From Actinopolymorpha alba DSM 45243 (GTDB taxonomy: Bacteria; Actinomycetota; Actinomycetes; Propionibacteriales; Actinopolymorphaceae), in the NCBI RefSeq assembly GCF_000373925.1, contig NZ_KB892731.1, positions 78,201 to 142,200 of the forward strand: 64,000 nt of DNA. The letters are read 5' to 3'. The notes below the pieces were generated by a model. That model had not been told where the DNA came from, made no database searches, and saw nothing but the letters and a program-made list of their open reading frames with translations. Made by a program: the position numbers and the translations under genes. Each line of letters starts with the position of its first letter. Position 1 is the first letter of the stretch. Below are positions 1-7,659 of the stretch, one piece after another.

Positions 1-1
1 A

Positions 2-721
2 CGCACGCTCGCCAGGACGTTCGGCTTGTCCCGCCCGATGGTGCGGGAGGTGCTCCGCGGGCTGGCCGAGCGCGGCTTCGTCGACATCGTGCCGTCTCGC
101 GGCACCTTCGTCCGTGAGCCGCGCTCGACCGACGGCGCACGCTCGCTTGACACGTCGTACCGCCGGCGGAACACCTCGGTTCGCGAACTCCTCGAGACCC
201 GCATGATGGTGGAGGCGTACTCCGCGAGGCTCGCGGCCTGCCACGCGACCGACACGGAGATCCGGGCGATGCGGCGCTGCCTGGACGACTTCGCCACCAC
301 CCGGCGGGTGCTCGAGCGGGCCCGGCTCGACCTCGCCTTCCACGCGCTCGTCGTCCGAGCAGGTCACAACACCGTGATCGAGACGATGTACGCCTCGATC
401 ACGAGCCTGACCTTCGAGTTGATGCTGCGCAGCCTCTCTGACCGGCAGGCGCGCCAGGCCAGCATCAGCCAGCATGACGAGGTGTGGCAGGCGATCCGCG
501 ACCGCGACCCCGACCGGGCCTACGCCGCCATGCGAGAGCACCTCGACCTCACCCGGCAGCTGTACGCCAAGGACCTCGAGCGCCGGGTCGACCAGCTTGC
601 GCTACGCGAACTCCAACGGATGCTCGGCCCTTCGGTCACCCTGGAAGGAATCCTGGACGACGTGGCCCGGCGCCACGCCGCGTTCCAGAACGCTCCTGGC
701 GTGGCGGACGAGCTCAGCTGA
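2..721 (+). CDS. GntR/FadR-type transcriptional regulator, 5' end outside the window
   Basis: The reading frame is open from the first bases, so the true start lies upstream and the N-terminal part of the winged helix is missing. What remains of the DNA-binding domain reads SRPMVREVLRGLAERGF, the GntR recognition helix, followed by the wing (SRGTFV). A FadR-type FCD effector domain follows, with the usual metal-ligand pattern: an Asp/His pair in RLDLAFHALV and a distal His in AAMREHLDLT. FCD regulators bind small organic acids or sugar acids and usually repress neighbouring catabolic genes. The gene converges on the SDR at 714-1469 and overlaps it by 8 bases, so its target operon may lie on the left, outside the window. 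Family assignment is firm; ligand and target are unknown. Confidence 0.9.
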   Translation, partial: RTLARTFGLSRPMVREVLRGLAERGFVDIVPSRGTFVREPRSTDGARSLDTSYRRRNTSVRELLETRMMVEAYSARLAACHATDTEIRAMRRCLDDFATTRRVLERARLDLAFHALVVRAGHNTVIETMYASITSLTFELMLRSLSDRQARQASISQHDEVWQAIRDRDPDRAYAAMREHLDLTRQLYAKDLERRVDQLALRELQRMLGPSVTLEGILDDVARRHAAFQNAPGVADELS

Positions 722-1469
722 AGTACGTACCCCCGTTGAGGTCGAGCACCGCACCAGTGGTGAACGCCCCGAGATCCGAAGCCAGGTAGAGCACGGCGCC
801 GGCCACGTCGTCGGGGAAGCCCGCGCGCCGCAGCGGGGTGCTGTCAACCGCGGCTTGCTGTTCCGCCGCCGGCGTGAATGCCTCGTGGAACGGCGTGTCG
901 AGGATCAGCCCGGGCGCGACGGCGTTGACCGTGATGCCGCGCGGGCCGAGTTCCTTCGCCAGCCCGCGGGTCAACCCGTGCATACCGGCCTTCGCGGCGG
1001 CGTACGCGACCGCACCCCGACCGCCGCCGTTGCGGGCGGCGAGGGAGGAGATGTTGATGATCCGGCCGTTGTCCGGCAGGTGTCGCAACGCTGAACGCGA
1101 GCAGGCGAACGCGCTGAACAGGTTGACATCGATGACCTGATGCCAGTGCTCGTCGGTCATCGTCGCGATCGGCGTACGTCCGATGAGGCCGCCGGCGTTG
1201 TTGACCAGGATGGTGAGCTGCCCACCCAATGCCGCGGCCGCCTCGTCGATCACCTGGTCGACCTGGCCGCTGTCCGTGGCGTCCAGTTCGTACGCCGCTG
1301 ACCTTCGGCCGAGGTCGGCGATCTCCTTCGCGACCTGCGCGCCGTCGTGGCTGCGGTAGGTCACCGCCACGTCGGCGCCGGCGGCGGCCAGCGCCAGCGC
1401 CACGCCTCTGCCGATACCGGTCGCTCCGCCGGTGACGAGCGCGGACTTTCCGCTGAGGTCGAGCTCCAT
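714..1469 (-). CDS. SDR family NAD(P)-dependent oxidoreductase
   Basis: 251-residue classical short-chain dehydrogenase. It has the Rossmann motif TGGATGIGRG near the N-terminus, NNAG in the middle, the catalytic Ser in NISSLAARN and the YxxxK pair in VAYAAAKAG. The family oxidises or reduces alcohols and ketones with NAD(P). I chose ATG 1469 because an AAAGGTGA Shine-Dalgarno lies 6 bases upstream; a GTG at 1478 is also in frame. It is the last gene of a five-gene minus-strand operon headed by a LacI regulator (5220), together with a sugar isomerase, another SDR and a 2-hydroxyacid dehydrogenase. That context suggests sugar, polyol or sugar-acid oxidation. The substrate cannot be read from the sequence. 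Confidence 0.93.
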   Translation of the reverse strand: MELDLSGKSALVTGGATGIGRGVALALAAAGADVAVTYRSHDGAQVAKEIADLGRRSAAYELDATDSGQVDQVIDEAAAALGGQLTILVNNAGGLIGRTPIATMTDEHWHQVIDVNLFSAFACSRSALRHLPDNGRIINISSLAARNGGGRGAVAYAAAKAGMHGLTRGLAKELGPRGITVNAVAPGLILDTPFHEAFTPAAEQQAAVDSTPLRRAGFPDDVAGAVLYLASDLGAFTTGAVLDLNGGTYFS

Positions 1470-1511
1470 GCGAATCACCTTTCTGTACGGCGATGTGGCC
1501 GTGGACGTCGG

Positions 1512-2522
1512 CTAGGCGAGGACGGTGACGGAGGCCGCGGGTACGGCGTACCGCAAGGGTTCCTTGCGCAGGAAGCGCACGATCTCCGAGACCATCGCAT
1601 CCCCCTGGCGGCGGTGCGAGTCGAGCGTGTGCCCAGCCGTGTGCGGCGAGATGATCGCGTTCGGCACCTTCCGCCATTCGCTGTCTGGCGGCAGTGGCTC
1701 ACTGGGGAACACGTCGAGGGTCGCCGTGATCCGGCCCGCCTGCAACTCGGCCAGCAGCGCGTCCGGCTCGACCAGACCACCACGCGCGCTGTTGACCAGC
1801 AAGGCGCCGTCCCGCATCAGGCGGAGCTCCCGCGCGCCCAACAGATTGCGAGTTTCCGGCAGGAGTGGCGCGTGGAGGGTGACCACCTCGCTGCGCCGGA
1901 GGAGGTCGTCGAGATCGAGCAACTCAACACCGAGGGCATCCGCCTGCTCGCTGGACAGCAGCGGATCACTGACCAGGATGGTGGCACCGAACGCCCGTAG
2001 GAGCTGGATCACCGCCTGGCCGGTGCGGCTCGCGCCCACCACGCCGACGGTGCGCGCCCCGAGCAGCCGTCCGGGATGCTCGGTGCGGAGGTCGCCCCAC
2101 GCAGCGCCGTTGCGGAGCCCCTGGTCATGGCGGTGGAGTTCGCGCAGGCTGGAAAGCATCTGGAGGACGACGAGTTCGGCCACTGAGTCGGCGATCAGAG
2201 CCGCTGCCTGGCAGACGATGAGCCGATCACCGACCGCCTCCTGGGGAACGAGGTTGCGGATACTTCCGGCCGAGTGCGCGACGAGCCGCAGCGACGGGCA
2301 GGCCTGGAGCACCTCCGCGTCCAACCGCGGCGTCCCCCATCCGGTCAGGCAGGCTTCCGCACCGTCCAGGAGAGCGGGAAGGTCCCACGTGTCCGGCGTT
2401 CCGGTTGCCTGGCGTACGTCCGCCACCGCCCCCAGCCGCTGCTCGGCCTCGCCGGTGAGGACCATCGCGCGGGTGGCCTCGGACAGGAGAACCGCCACCC
2501 GGGCGCGGGAATCGCTCGTCAT
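1512..2522 (-). CDS. D-isomer-specific 2-hydroxyacid dehydrogenase
   Basis: 336 residues with the two-domain D-2-hydroxyacid dehydrogenase fold. The nucleotide-binding loop reads GVVGASRTGQAV, a slightly unusual GxxGxxxxG in place of GxGxxG. The catalytic Arg is in NSARGGLVEPDAL, the Glu in FPSEPLPPDS, and the His in ISPHTAGHT. The family interconverts 2-oxoacids and D-2-hydroxyacids with NAD(P)H. The ATG has an AAGGAG site 5 bases upstream. It lies 24 bases after the SDR at 2547-3275 and 42 bases before the SDR at 1469, inside the LacI-headed operon, so a hydroxy-acid made from a sugar is a likely substrate (inference). A paralogue sits at 37978-38937. Confidence 0.93.
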   Translation of the reverse strand: MTSDSRARVAVLLSEATRAMVLTGEAEQRLGAVADVRQATGTPDTWDLPALLDGAEACLTGWGTPRLDAEVLQACPSLRLVAHSAGSIRNLVPQEAVGDRLIVCQAAALIADSVAELVVLQMLSSLRELHRHDQGLRNGAAWGDLRTEHPGRLLGARTVGVVGASRTGQAVIQLLRAFGATILVSDPLLSSEQADALGVELLDLDDLLRRSEVVTLHAPLLPETRNLLGARELRLMRDGALLVNSARGGLVEPDALLAELQAGRITATLDVFPSEPLPPDSEWRKVPNAIISPHTAGHTLDSHRRQGDAMVSEIVRFLRKEPLRYAVPAASVTVLA

Positions 2523-2546
2523 CCGTACTCCTTCGTGCTCAGGCTC

Positions 2547-3275
2547 TCAGGACTGGCTGGGATACAGGAGAAGTTCGGGCACGTGTGCGCGTGCCGGCAA
2601 AGCCATTACCGCCAGGCACATGCGGGCGACGTCCTCCGGCCGCAGGGCCTTGGCCAGCATCTCGGCCGTCGGTGGGGTGGGACGCCTTTCGACCAGGGGC
2701 GTGTCGGTGAAACCGGGATAGAGGACCGAGACGCGCACACCGTTCGCGCGTTCTTCCTCCATCGTCGCGTGTGCCAGGGCCGCGACACCCGCCTTGCTGG
2801 CTTGGTATCCCACCCCGGAGACATCGGGCTTCTTCGCGGCCGAGGAGGAGATGTGGAGCAGGAGGCCGTCGCCTTGCGCCCGGAACACCGGCAGCACCGC
2901 CTGGGTGAGCACGAACGCCGCGTCGAGGTTGGTCGAGATGAGGTCGCGCCAACCCTCCATTGACAGGGCGGTGAGAGCGCGTTCCTTGAGATTGGTTCCG
3001 ACACTGTTGAGGAGAATGTCGAGCCGGCCGAAACGCTCGACCGCCGCCGCGACCGCGGCCGCCGCGGCATGTGGATCGGTGGCATCGCCGGTGACACCGA
3101 CCGCCTCGCCACCATCGCCGGTGATCGCCTTCTCCACCTCGGCCAGCGCCTCCGCCCGGCGGGCGAAGAGCACCAGCCTGGCACCCGCAGCAGCCGCCGC
3201 GAGCGCCGTCGCGCGGCCCATGCCGCTGCTCGCACCGGCGACCACGATCACCTTGCCCGCAAGCTCGTTGGCCAT
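2547..3275 (-). CDS. SDR family NAD(P)-dependent oxidoreductase
   Basis: 242-residue short-chain dehydrogenase with VVAGASSGMGRAT as the cofactor loop and YQASKAG as the catalytic YxxxK. The usual NNAG is replaced by NSVG (LLNSVGTN), and the catalytic Ser lies in HISSSAAKK. The frame is open for another 99 codons upstream, but the real start is ATG 3275: it overlaps the TGA of the isomerase gene by one base (TGATG) and the protein then begins with a normal SDR N-terminus. This overlap indicates translational coupling in the LacI-headed operon. Substrate unknown, probably a sugar-derived alcohol. Confidence 0.92.
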   Translation of the reverse strand: MANELAGKVIVVAGASSGMGRATALAAAAAGARLVLFARRAEALAEVEKAITGDGGEAVGVTGDATDPHAAAAAVAAAVERFGRLDILLNSVGTNLKERALTALSMEGWRDLISTNLDAAFVLTQAVLPVFRAQGDGLLLHISSSAAKKPDVSGVGYQASKAGVAALAHATMEEERANGVRVSVLYPGFTDTPLVERRPTPPTAEMLAKALRPEDVARMCLAVMALPARAHVPELLLYPSQS

Positions 3276-4126
3276 CACGAGACCACCTCGGCGGCCTGGA
3301 CGGAGGCCGAACTGCCTGCTGTCAGGAGTCGCTTGACATAGCGGAGGTCGGTGCGGGTCTGGTCGAGCACCTGCGGGTACGGCAGGTGGTAGTGGCTGTG
3401 CAGCGACAGCGGGCCGGCGTACTCGATCCCGTTGAGATACGCCAGGATGTCGGGCCACGGCACCATGCCGTCCGCAAGGCCGAGCCAGTCCGACCGCCAC
3501 CCGCGTTGGCCGGAGTCCGCTGTCTCGCCGGCGAACCACCCGCCGTTCTTCACGCCCACGCAGGCAAGCCACGGCCCCAGCAGGTCGAAGGTCAGGCGCC
3601 AGTCCTCGCGGCCGTCCTGCACCGCCTGGTTTCCGGGGTCGGGATAGGCGCCGAGTTGCGCGGGAAGGTGGCCGTCGAGCAATGCTCGGGTCAGGGCCCC
3701 GGAGGAATGGATCGTCCCACCGTGCAGCTGGATGGCGAGCCGGACTCCGTGGCGGGCCGCGAGATCGACCAGCTGGGCAAGGTGTTCGCGGGCCTCGTCC
3801 TTGACGCTGGCGTACGGCCGGGTTCCGTCGTACTTCCAGTATCCAAGGCGGACGAGCTCGATGCCGGCGTCCGCGCAGGCGCCCAACACCTTGTCCGCCG
3901 GAAACGCAGCCGGATCGGCAAGGTCGGTGGTCGCCATCGGGACGGAGAGGCCGTTGTTTCGCAGGCGATCGGCGGCTTGGGCGATCTGGTCGGCGCTTTC
4001 GGGATCGACGGTGAATCCTGGCCGGATCAGCAGGTCGATGCCGTCGAAGCCGAGGTCGGCGGCCGTATCGGCGATCTCGCCAACCGGCCGATCCTCGAAC
4101 AGCTTCGTGAAGAGAACGGTCTGCAT
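3275..4126 (-). CDS. Sugar phosphate isomerase/epimerase-like TIM-barrel protein
   Basis: 283 residues of the xylose-isomerase-like TIM-barrel (AP endonuclease 2) superfamily. Visible strands include the N-terminal FTKLFEDRP and LGFDGIDLLIRPG, the mid-protein RLAIQLHGG, then YPDPGN, GVKNGGW and the C-terminal LSLHSHYHL. Members isomerise or epimerise sugars and inositols, or act on hydroxypyruvate, using a divalent metal held by Glu, Asp, His and Glu. Here the positions usually filled by Glu read Gln (AIQLHGG) and His (LSLHSHY), so the metal site is atypical. It overlaps the LacI stop and the SDR start by one base each, so it is the core of this operon. Exact reaction unknown. Confidence 0.88.
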   Translation of the reverse strand: MQTVLFTKLFEDRPVGEIADTAADLGFDGIDLLIRPGFTVDPESADQIAQAADRLRNNGLSVPMATTDLADPAAFPADKVLGACADAGIELVRLGYWKYDGTRPYASVKDEAREHLAQLVDLAARHGVRLAIQLHGGTIHSSGALTRALLDGHLPAQLGAYPDPGNQAVQDGREDWRLTFDLLGPWLACVGVKNGGWFAGETADSGQRGWRSDWLGLADGMVPWPDILAYLNGIEYAGPLSLHSHYHLPYPQVLDQTRTDLRYVKRLLTAGSSASVQAAEVVS

Positions 4127-5220
4127 CAGTGGGCGCTCCGATGGTCGTTCGCGGGAAGGGTGGTGGCGAAGGCGGCCGTTGACGCGCGTGCGACCAGCTG
4201 TGGCGGCATCACGGCCGAGATTGGTTGCTCGTCTTCGTTCTCGTCGCCGGTGTCCCGCCGGATCGCTTCGATCGCGAAGCGAGCCATGTCGTCGAGCGGT
4301 TGCCGGACGGTCGTCAGGGGCGGGTTGAAGAGTGGGGCGAGGACGATGTCGTCGAAGCCGACGACCGAAAGGCCATGGTGCTCGCCGGGTATCGCCAGGC
4401 CGGCTGCCCGGGCGGTGGCGCAGGCCCCGATCGCGTACATGTCGTTGATGGTCACGACCGCCGACGGCGGCTCCGGGAGGTCGAGCAGGGCCGCCATGCC
4501 CTGCCGGCCGAGTTCGGCGCTGTCAATGTCGCCGTACCCGTTGCCCTCGCCGGCCCAGACGAGTTCGTCGCGGAAGGGAACGCCCGCCCGCTCCAGCGCC
4601 GCGCGGTACCCCGCAAGGCGTCGTTGACGGCTCACGGTGGCGATCGCGCCGGAGATGAAGCCGATCCGGCGATGGCCGAAAGCGAGCAGATGCTCGGTCG
4701 CCAGCTGGCCGCCGAGCAGGTTGTCGACGCTGACGCTTGCCAGGTTGGGCGGGTCGGCGGGTTGGCGTTCCCGGTCGAACGCCACCAGCCGCAGGCCGCG
4801 CTCCATCAGCGGTCGCAGGTGATCCAGCGATAGCAGGGACGTGCCGATGATGACCGCGCGGATGCCGCCGGCCCAGAGTTCGTCGACGTACGCGCGTTCG
4901 CGCTCCGGATCGCGTTCGCTGTTACACAGAAGCACCTGGTCGCCGTGCCGCATCGCCACGGACTCGACCGCGCGGGCGAAGCTGCCCCAGAACGGGTTCG
5001 CGACGGACGGAACGACGAGGCCGAACGCCTGGGCCTGACCGGTCCGCAACTGCCGGGCGACCCGGCTCGGGCGGTAGCCGAGCTCGTCGATCGCGCGGGT
5101 GATCCGCGCTTTGGTCCGTGGTCGCATCCGGCCGTCACGGCCGTTGAGGAGATTCGAGACCGTGCTCGGCGAGACGCGCGCGGCCTGCGCGACATCCCGG
5201 ATCGTCACCTCCCGCTTCAT
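4126..5220 (-). CDS. LacI family transcriptional regulator
   Basis: 364 residues. The N-terminus TIRDVAQAARVSPSTVSNLLNG is the LacI helix-turn-helix, followed by the hinge helix (RPSRVARQLRTG) and a periplasmic-binding-like effector domain with the usual NPFWGSFARAVE, VDNLLGGQLATEHL and VVGFDDIVLAPLFNPPLTTVRQP segments. The frame is open further upstream, but ATG 5220 gives the canonical N-terminus and follows a GGGGGTGAGG site. The gene is the first of the operon 5220 to 714, so it probably represses its own operon in response to a sugar. Two similar half-palindromic boxes lie 26-53 bases upstream of the start codon and are candidate operators. Confidence 0.95.
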   Translation of the reverse strand: MKREVTIRDVAQAARVSPSTVSNLLNGRDGRMRPRTKARITRAIDELGYRPSRVARQLRTGQAQAFGLVVPSVANPFWGSFARAVESVAMRHGDQVLLCNSERDPERERAYVDELWAGGIRAVIIGTSLLSLDHLRPLMERGLRLVAFDRERQPADPPNLASVSVDNLLGGQLATEHLLAFGHRRIGFISGAIATVSRQRRLAGYRAALERAGVPFRDELVWAGEGNGYGDIDSAELGRQGMAALLDLPEPPSAVVTINDMYAIGACATARAAGLAIPGEHHGLSVVGFDDIVLAPLFNPPLTTVRQPLDDMARFAIEAIRRDTGDENEDEQPISAVMPPQLVARASTAAFATTLPANDHRSAH

Positions 5221-5245
5221 GCCCTCACCCCCGAGCGCCGATTGG

Positions 5246-5273
5246 TGTAACGATGCACGAATGTAACGTTGCA
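5246..5273. promoter_or_regulatory. Pair of candidate LacI operators
   Basis: Two 12-bp boxes, TGTAACGATGCA (5246-5257) and TGTAACGTTGCA (5262-5273), start 16 bases apart and differ at one base. Each is an imperfect palindrome around a central CG, the form typical of LacI-family operators. They lie 26-53 bases upstream of the LacI start codon, where a repressor would block transcription of the operon. Binding is inferred. Confidence 0.6.
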
Positions 5274-5311
5274 CCAGCGCATGGTCACGTCCTTCGTCCG
5301 GATCCGGCAGC

Positions 5312-5338
5312 CCTCTCAGCCCTCTCAGCCCTCTCCGC
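5312..5338. repeat. 9-bp tandem repeat (CCTCTCAGC) x3
   Basis: Two exact units and one variant unit (CCTCTCCGC) lie in the non-coding stretch 5221-5634. That 414-base gap also holds the LacI boxes and the 63-bp repeat at 5401-5463. I see no gene in it. Confidence 0.6.
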
Positions 5339-5400
5339 CCTCGACCTTCGGCCGTCCGCCTCTTTGCCCTCTGCCCGGGCTGGGCCACCGCGGCCGCCCC

Positions 5401-5463
5401 GTGATCATGATCTTGTCCATGAAGGGTTTCGGGACGTATAGCCCTATCTGGCTTCATGATCAC
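5401..5463. repeat. Interspersed ATGATCA repeat, copy 1
   Basis: A 63-bp element with inverted ends: GTGATCATGA on the left and TCATGATCAC on the right. The reverse complement of 53656-53719 matches it over its full length, sharing GTGATCATGATCT, TCATGAAGG-like and CTTCATGATCA blocks, with a more variable centre. It sits between the LacI promoter and the frameshifted PPOX gene. No coding function is visible. Confidence 0.75.
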
Positions 5464-5634
5464 GGAACGCAGGGCCTGAGAGCGGGCCCTGCGGCAGGTC
5501 CAGGCGCCGAGACAGAGACGTCAAGGAATGCTTGCAGTCAAACACCGTGCGACACATAGCAACCAGCCCGCCGCGACGCGCGCGTAATCGCGGTACCGCT
5601 GCGGAGCCGGCTCGCGCTACGGCATGCTGGCGGC

Positions 5635-6059
5635 ATGGCCAGGATGACCCGCGAGGAAGCTCTGAGGTTCCTCGCGGAAGGCGCGCGTACCGGTCACCTC
5701 GCTACCGCGACCCGTTCCGGCTCACCGCACGTGGCACCGGTCTGGTTCGTGGTCAGTGACGGCGACATCGTGTTCACCACCGGCCGCGACACGGTCAAGG
5801 GCCGCCACCTTCGGGCCAATCCGCGAGCCGCCCTCACCGCCGACGACAGGACTACCCCCACACGTTCGTCGTTGTCCGTGGACCGGTCAGCCTTGACGAG
5901 CACGCGGCCGATCTACTGACCTGGACGACCAGGCTCGCCTCGCGGTATGTCCCGGCCGGCCGGGGCGAGGAGTACGGCAGGCGCAATGCGGTCGAGGGCG
6001 AGCTCCTCTGCCGGCTGCGGCCGGAGCGGGTCGCCGGAGTACACGACATCGCACTCTGA
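5635..6059 (+). pseudogene. PPOX-class (pyridoxamine 5'-phosphate oxidase-like) gene with one frameshift
   Basis: The first 71 codons (from ATG 5635) encode EEALRFLAEGARTGHLAT, PHVAPVWFVV and GDIVFTTGRDTVKGRHL, the flavin/F420-binding split-barrel of PPOX-class enzymes. After GAC GAC (ending 5847) the frame is lost. If two bases (5848-5849) are skipped, the protein continues as DYPHTFVVVRGPVSLDEH and ends VAGVHDIAL at the TGA 6057-6059, giving the usual length of about 141 residues. The likely event is loss of one G (GACGACGAGGAC reduced to GACGACAGGAC). Such small actinobacterial enzymes typically use F420 or FMN to reduce unsaturated compounds or biliverdin-like substrates. It is either a true pseudogene or an assembly error. 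Confidence 0.85.
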
Positions 6060-6101
6060 GGCAGCGGAGCCGGCGCGTGAGGTCACGGCCGTTAGACCCG
6101 A

Positions 6102-6146
6102 GTTGTCAGAGGTTTCTCGGTCTCTTAGCGAGAAACCTCTGACAAC
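6102..6146. terminator. Strong hairpin between convergent genes
   Basis: GTTGTCAGAGGTTTCTCG (6102-6119) is perfectly complementary to 6129-6146, an 18-bp stem with a 9-base loop. It lies between the stop of the PPOX gene (plus strand) and the stop of the semialdehyde dehydrogenase (minus strand), so it can terminate both. There is no long T tract, as is common in actinobacteria. Confidence 0.8.
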
Positions 6147-6168
6147 CCGGCAATGGGACGGCGCGGGC

Positions 6169-7659
6169 TCAGGCCTTCACGTCGTCCGTCGTCAAGACGT
6201 TGTTGACGCGGCGCGGGATGCCGAGGAGGTTCTCGTCACGGAGCGCCTCCGGCAGCGCGGCCTGCGGCATGCTCTGGTAGCTCACCGGGCGCAGGAACCT
6301 CCGGATCGCGGTCGTACCCACCGACGTGTGGATCGACGCGGTGGTCGCCGGCCACGAACCGCCGTGGTGCATGGCGTACGTCACCGAAACGCCGGTCGGC
6401 CAGCCATTCCACAGCAGCCGGCCAGCGCGGTCGCGGAGCACGTCGAGCAGTGGCGCCACGGCGTCCGCCTCCGACTCCTCGCCCTGCACGGTCGCGGTGA
6501 GGTTGCCCGCGAACGCCGACGCCGCCGCGAGAAGTTCGTCGTCCTCTGCGTACTCCACGACCAGGGACACCGGCCCGAAGCACTCCTCCAGCAGCGCGTC
6601 GGCGTGCTCGAGCAGCACCGGCACCGTCGTCTTGACCAGGCTGGGCGCGGTCACGAGTCCGTCAGCCGCGCCGTCGACGAGGACAGACACGCCGGGGACG
6701 GCGGCCAGGCGTTCGAGGCCGTCGGAGTAGCCCTCGGCGATCCGGCCGTTCAGCAGCGGCGCGGGGTTGATGCCGCGCACCGCCGACACGATCGTCTCGT
6801 CAAGACCGTGACCCGCCGGGAGGAACAGCAGCCCCGGCTTGGTGCAGAACTGCCCGACCCCCAGCGTGAACGACGCCGCGTAGCCGGAGGCGATCTCCTC
6901 ACCCCGCGCCGCCAGCGCGCCGGGCGTCACGAACACCGGGTTGAGGCTGCCCAACTCGCCGTAGAACGGAATCGGGTCCGGCCGCGACGACGCCAGCTCG
7001 AACAACGCCCGCCCACCCGGAATCGACCCGGTGAACGATCCCGCCTTGATCCGGGGATCCTTCAACGCGGCGACCCCGCAGTCGAACCCGAACACCACCG
7101 CGAACGTCCCGATCGGCGCCCCACCGTCAACCAGCGCTTGCGCTACGACCTCGCCGGTACGGAGGGACAGCCGTGGGTGCCCGGAGTGGGCCTTCACGAT
7201 CACTGGGGAGCCGGCCGCCAGCGCGGCCGCGGTGTCGCCACCCGCGACGCTGAACGCGAACGGGAAGTTGCTCGCCGCGTAAACCAGAGCGGGTCCGAGC
7301 GGCACGAGCATCCGCCGCAGGTCGGGGCGTGGGCCCATGCCCCAGTCGGGGTCGGCGGGGTCGATGTAGGCCTCGAGGTACGACCCCTCCTCCAGGACCT
7401 CGCCGAACAACCGCAGCTGGAACGTCGTACGCGCCAACTCCCCGCGCAGGCGCGCCTCGGGCAGGTGCGACTCCTCCATCGCGAGCGGCACGAGTTTGTC
7501 GGCCGCGGCGTCGAGGGCGTCGGCCACGCCGCGGAGCAGCGCGGCGCGCTCGGCCGGACGCAGGTCAGCCAGCGGACGGGCCGCCTCGGCGGCCGACGCG
7601 AGGACGCCTTCGAGCTCCTCCGGGGTGGTGTTGGAGATGACGGTGTCGGGCTGGGTCAT
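6169..7659 (-). CDS. Aldehyde dehydrogenase, probable alpha-ketoglutaric semialdehyde (2,5-dioxovalerate) dehydrogenase
   Basis: 496-residue aldehyde dehydrogenase of the NADP-type 2,5-dioxopentanoate dehydrogenase branch. ELGSLNPVFVTPG carries the activating Glu region typical of this branch and GQFCTKPGLLF carries the catalytic Cys. NFPFAFSVAGGDTAAALAAG is the cofactor-binding segment. The enzyme oxidises alpha-ketoglutaric semialdehyde to 2-oxoglutarate, the last step of oxidative pentose and glucarate catabolism. Its start overlaps the stop of the FAH-family gene by 4 bases, and a GGGAGG site precedes the ATG. The pairing with an FAH-family dehydratase matches the XylX-XylA logic of the Weimberg pathway. 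Substrate is inferred from subfamily and neighbour. Confidence 0.88.
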   Translation of the reverse strand: MTQPDTVISNTTPEELEGVLASAAEAARPLADLRPAERAALLRGVADALDAAADKLVPLAMEESHLPEARLRGELARTTFQLRLFGEVLEEGSYLEAYIDPADPDWGMGPRPDLRRMLVPLGPALVYAASNFPFAFSVAGGDTAAALAAGSPVIVKAHSGHPRLSLRTGEVVAQALVDGGAPIGTFAVVFGFDCGVAALKDPRIKAGSFTGSIPGGRALFELASSRPDPIPFYGELGSLNPVFVTPGALAARGEEIASGYAASFTLGVGQFCTKPGLLFLPAGHGLDETIVSAVRGINPAPLLNGRIAEGYSDGLERLAAVPGVSVLVDGAADGLVTAPSLVKTTVPVLLEHADALLEECFGPVSLVVEYAEDDELLAAASAFAGNLTATVQGEESEADAVAPLLDVLRDRAGRLLWNGWPTGVSVTYAMHHGGSWPATTASIHTSVGTTAIRRFLRPVSYQSMPQAALPEALRDENLLGIPRRVNNVLTTDDVKA

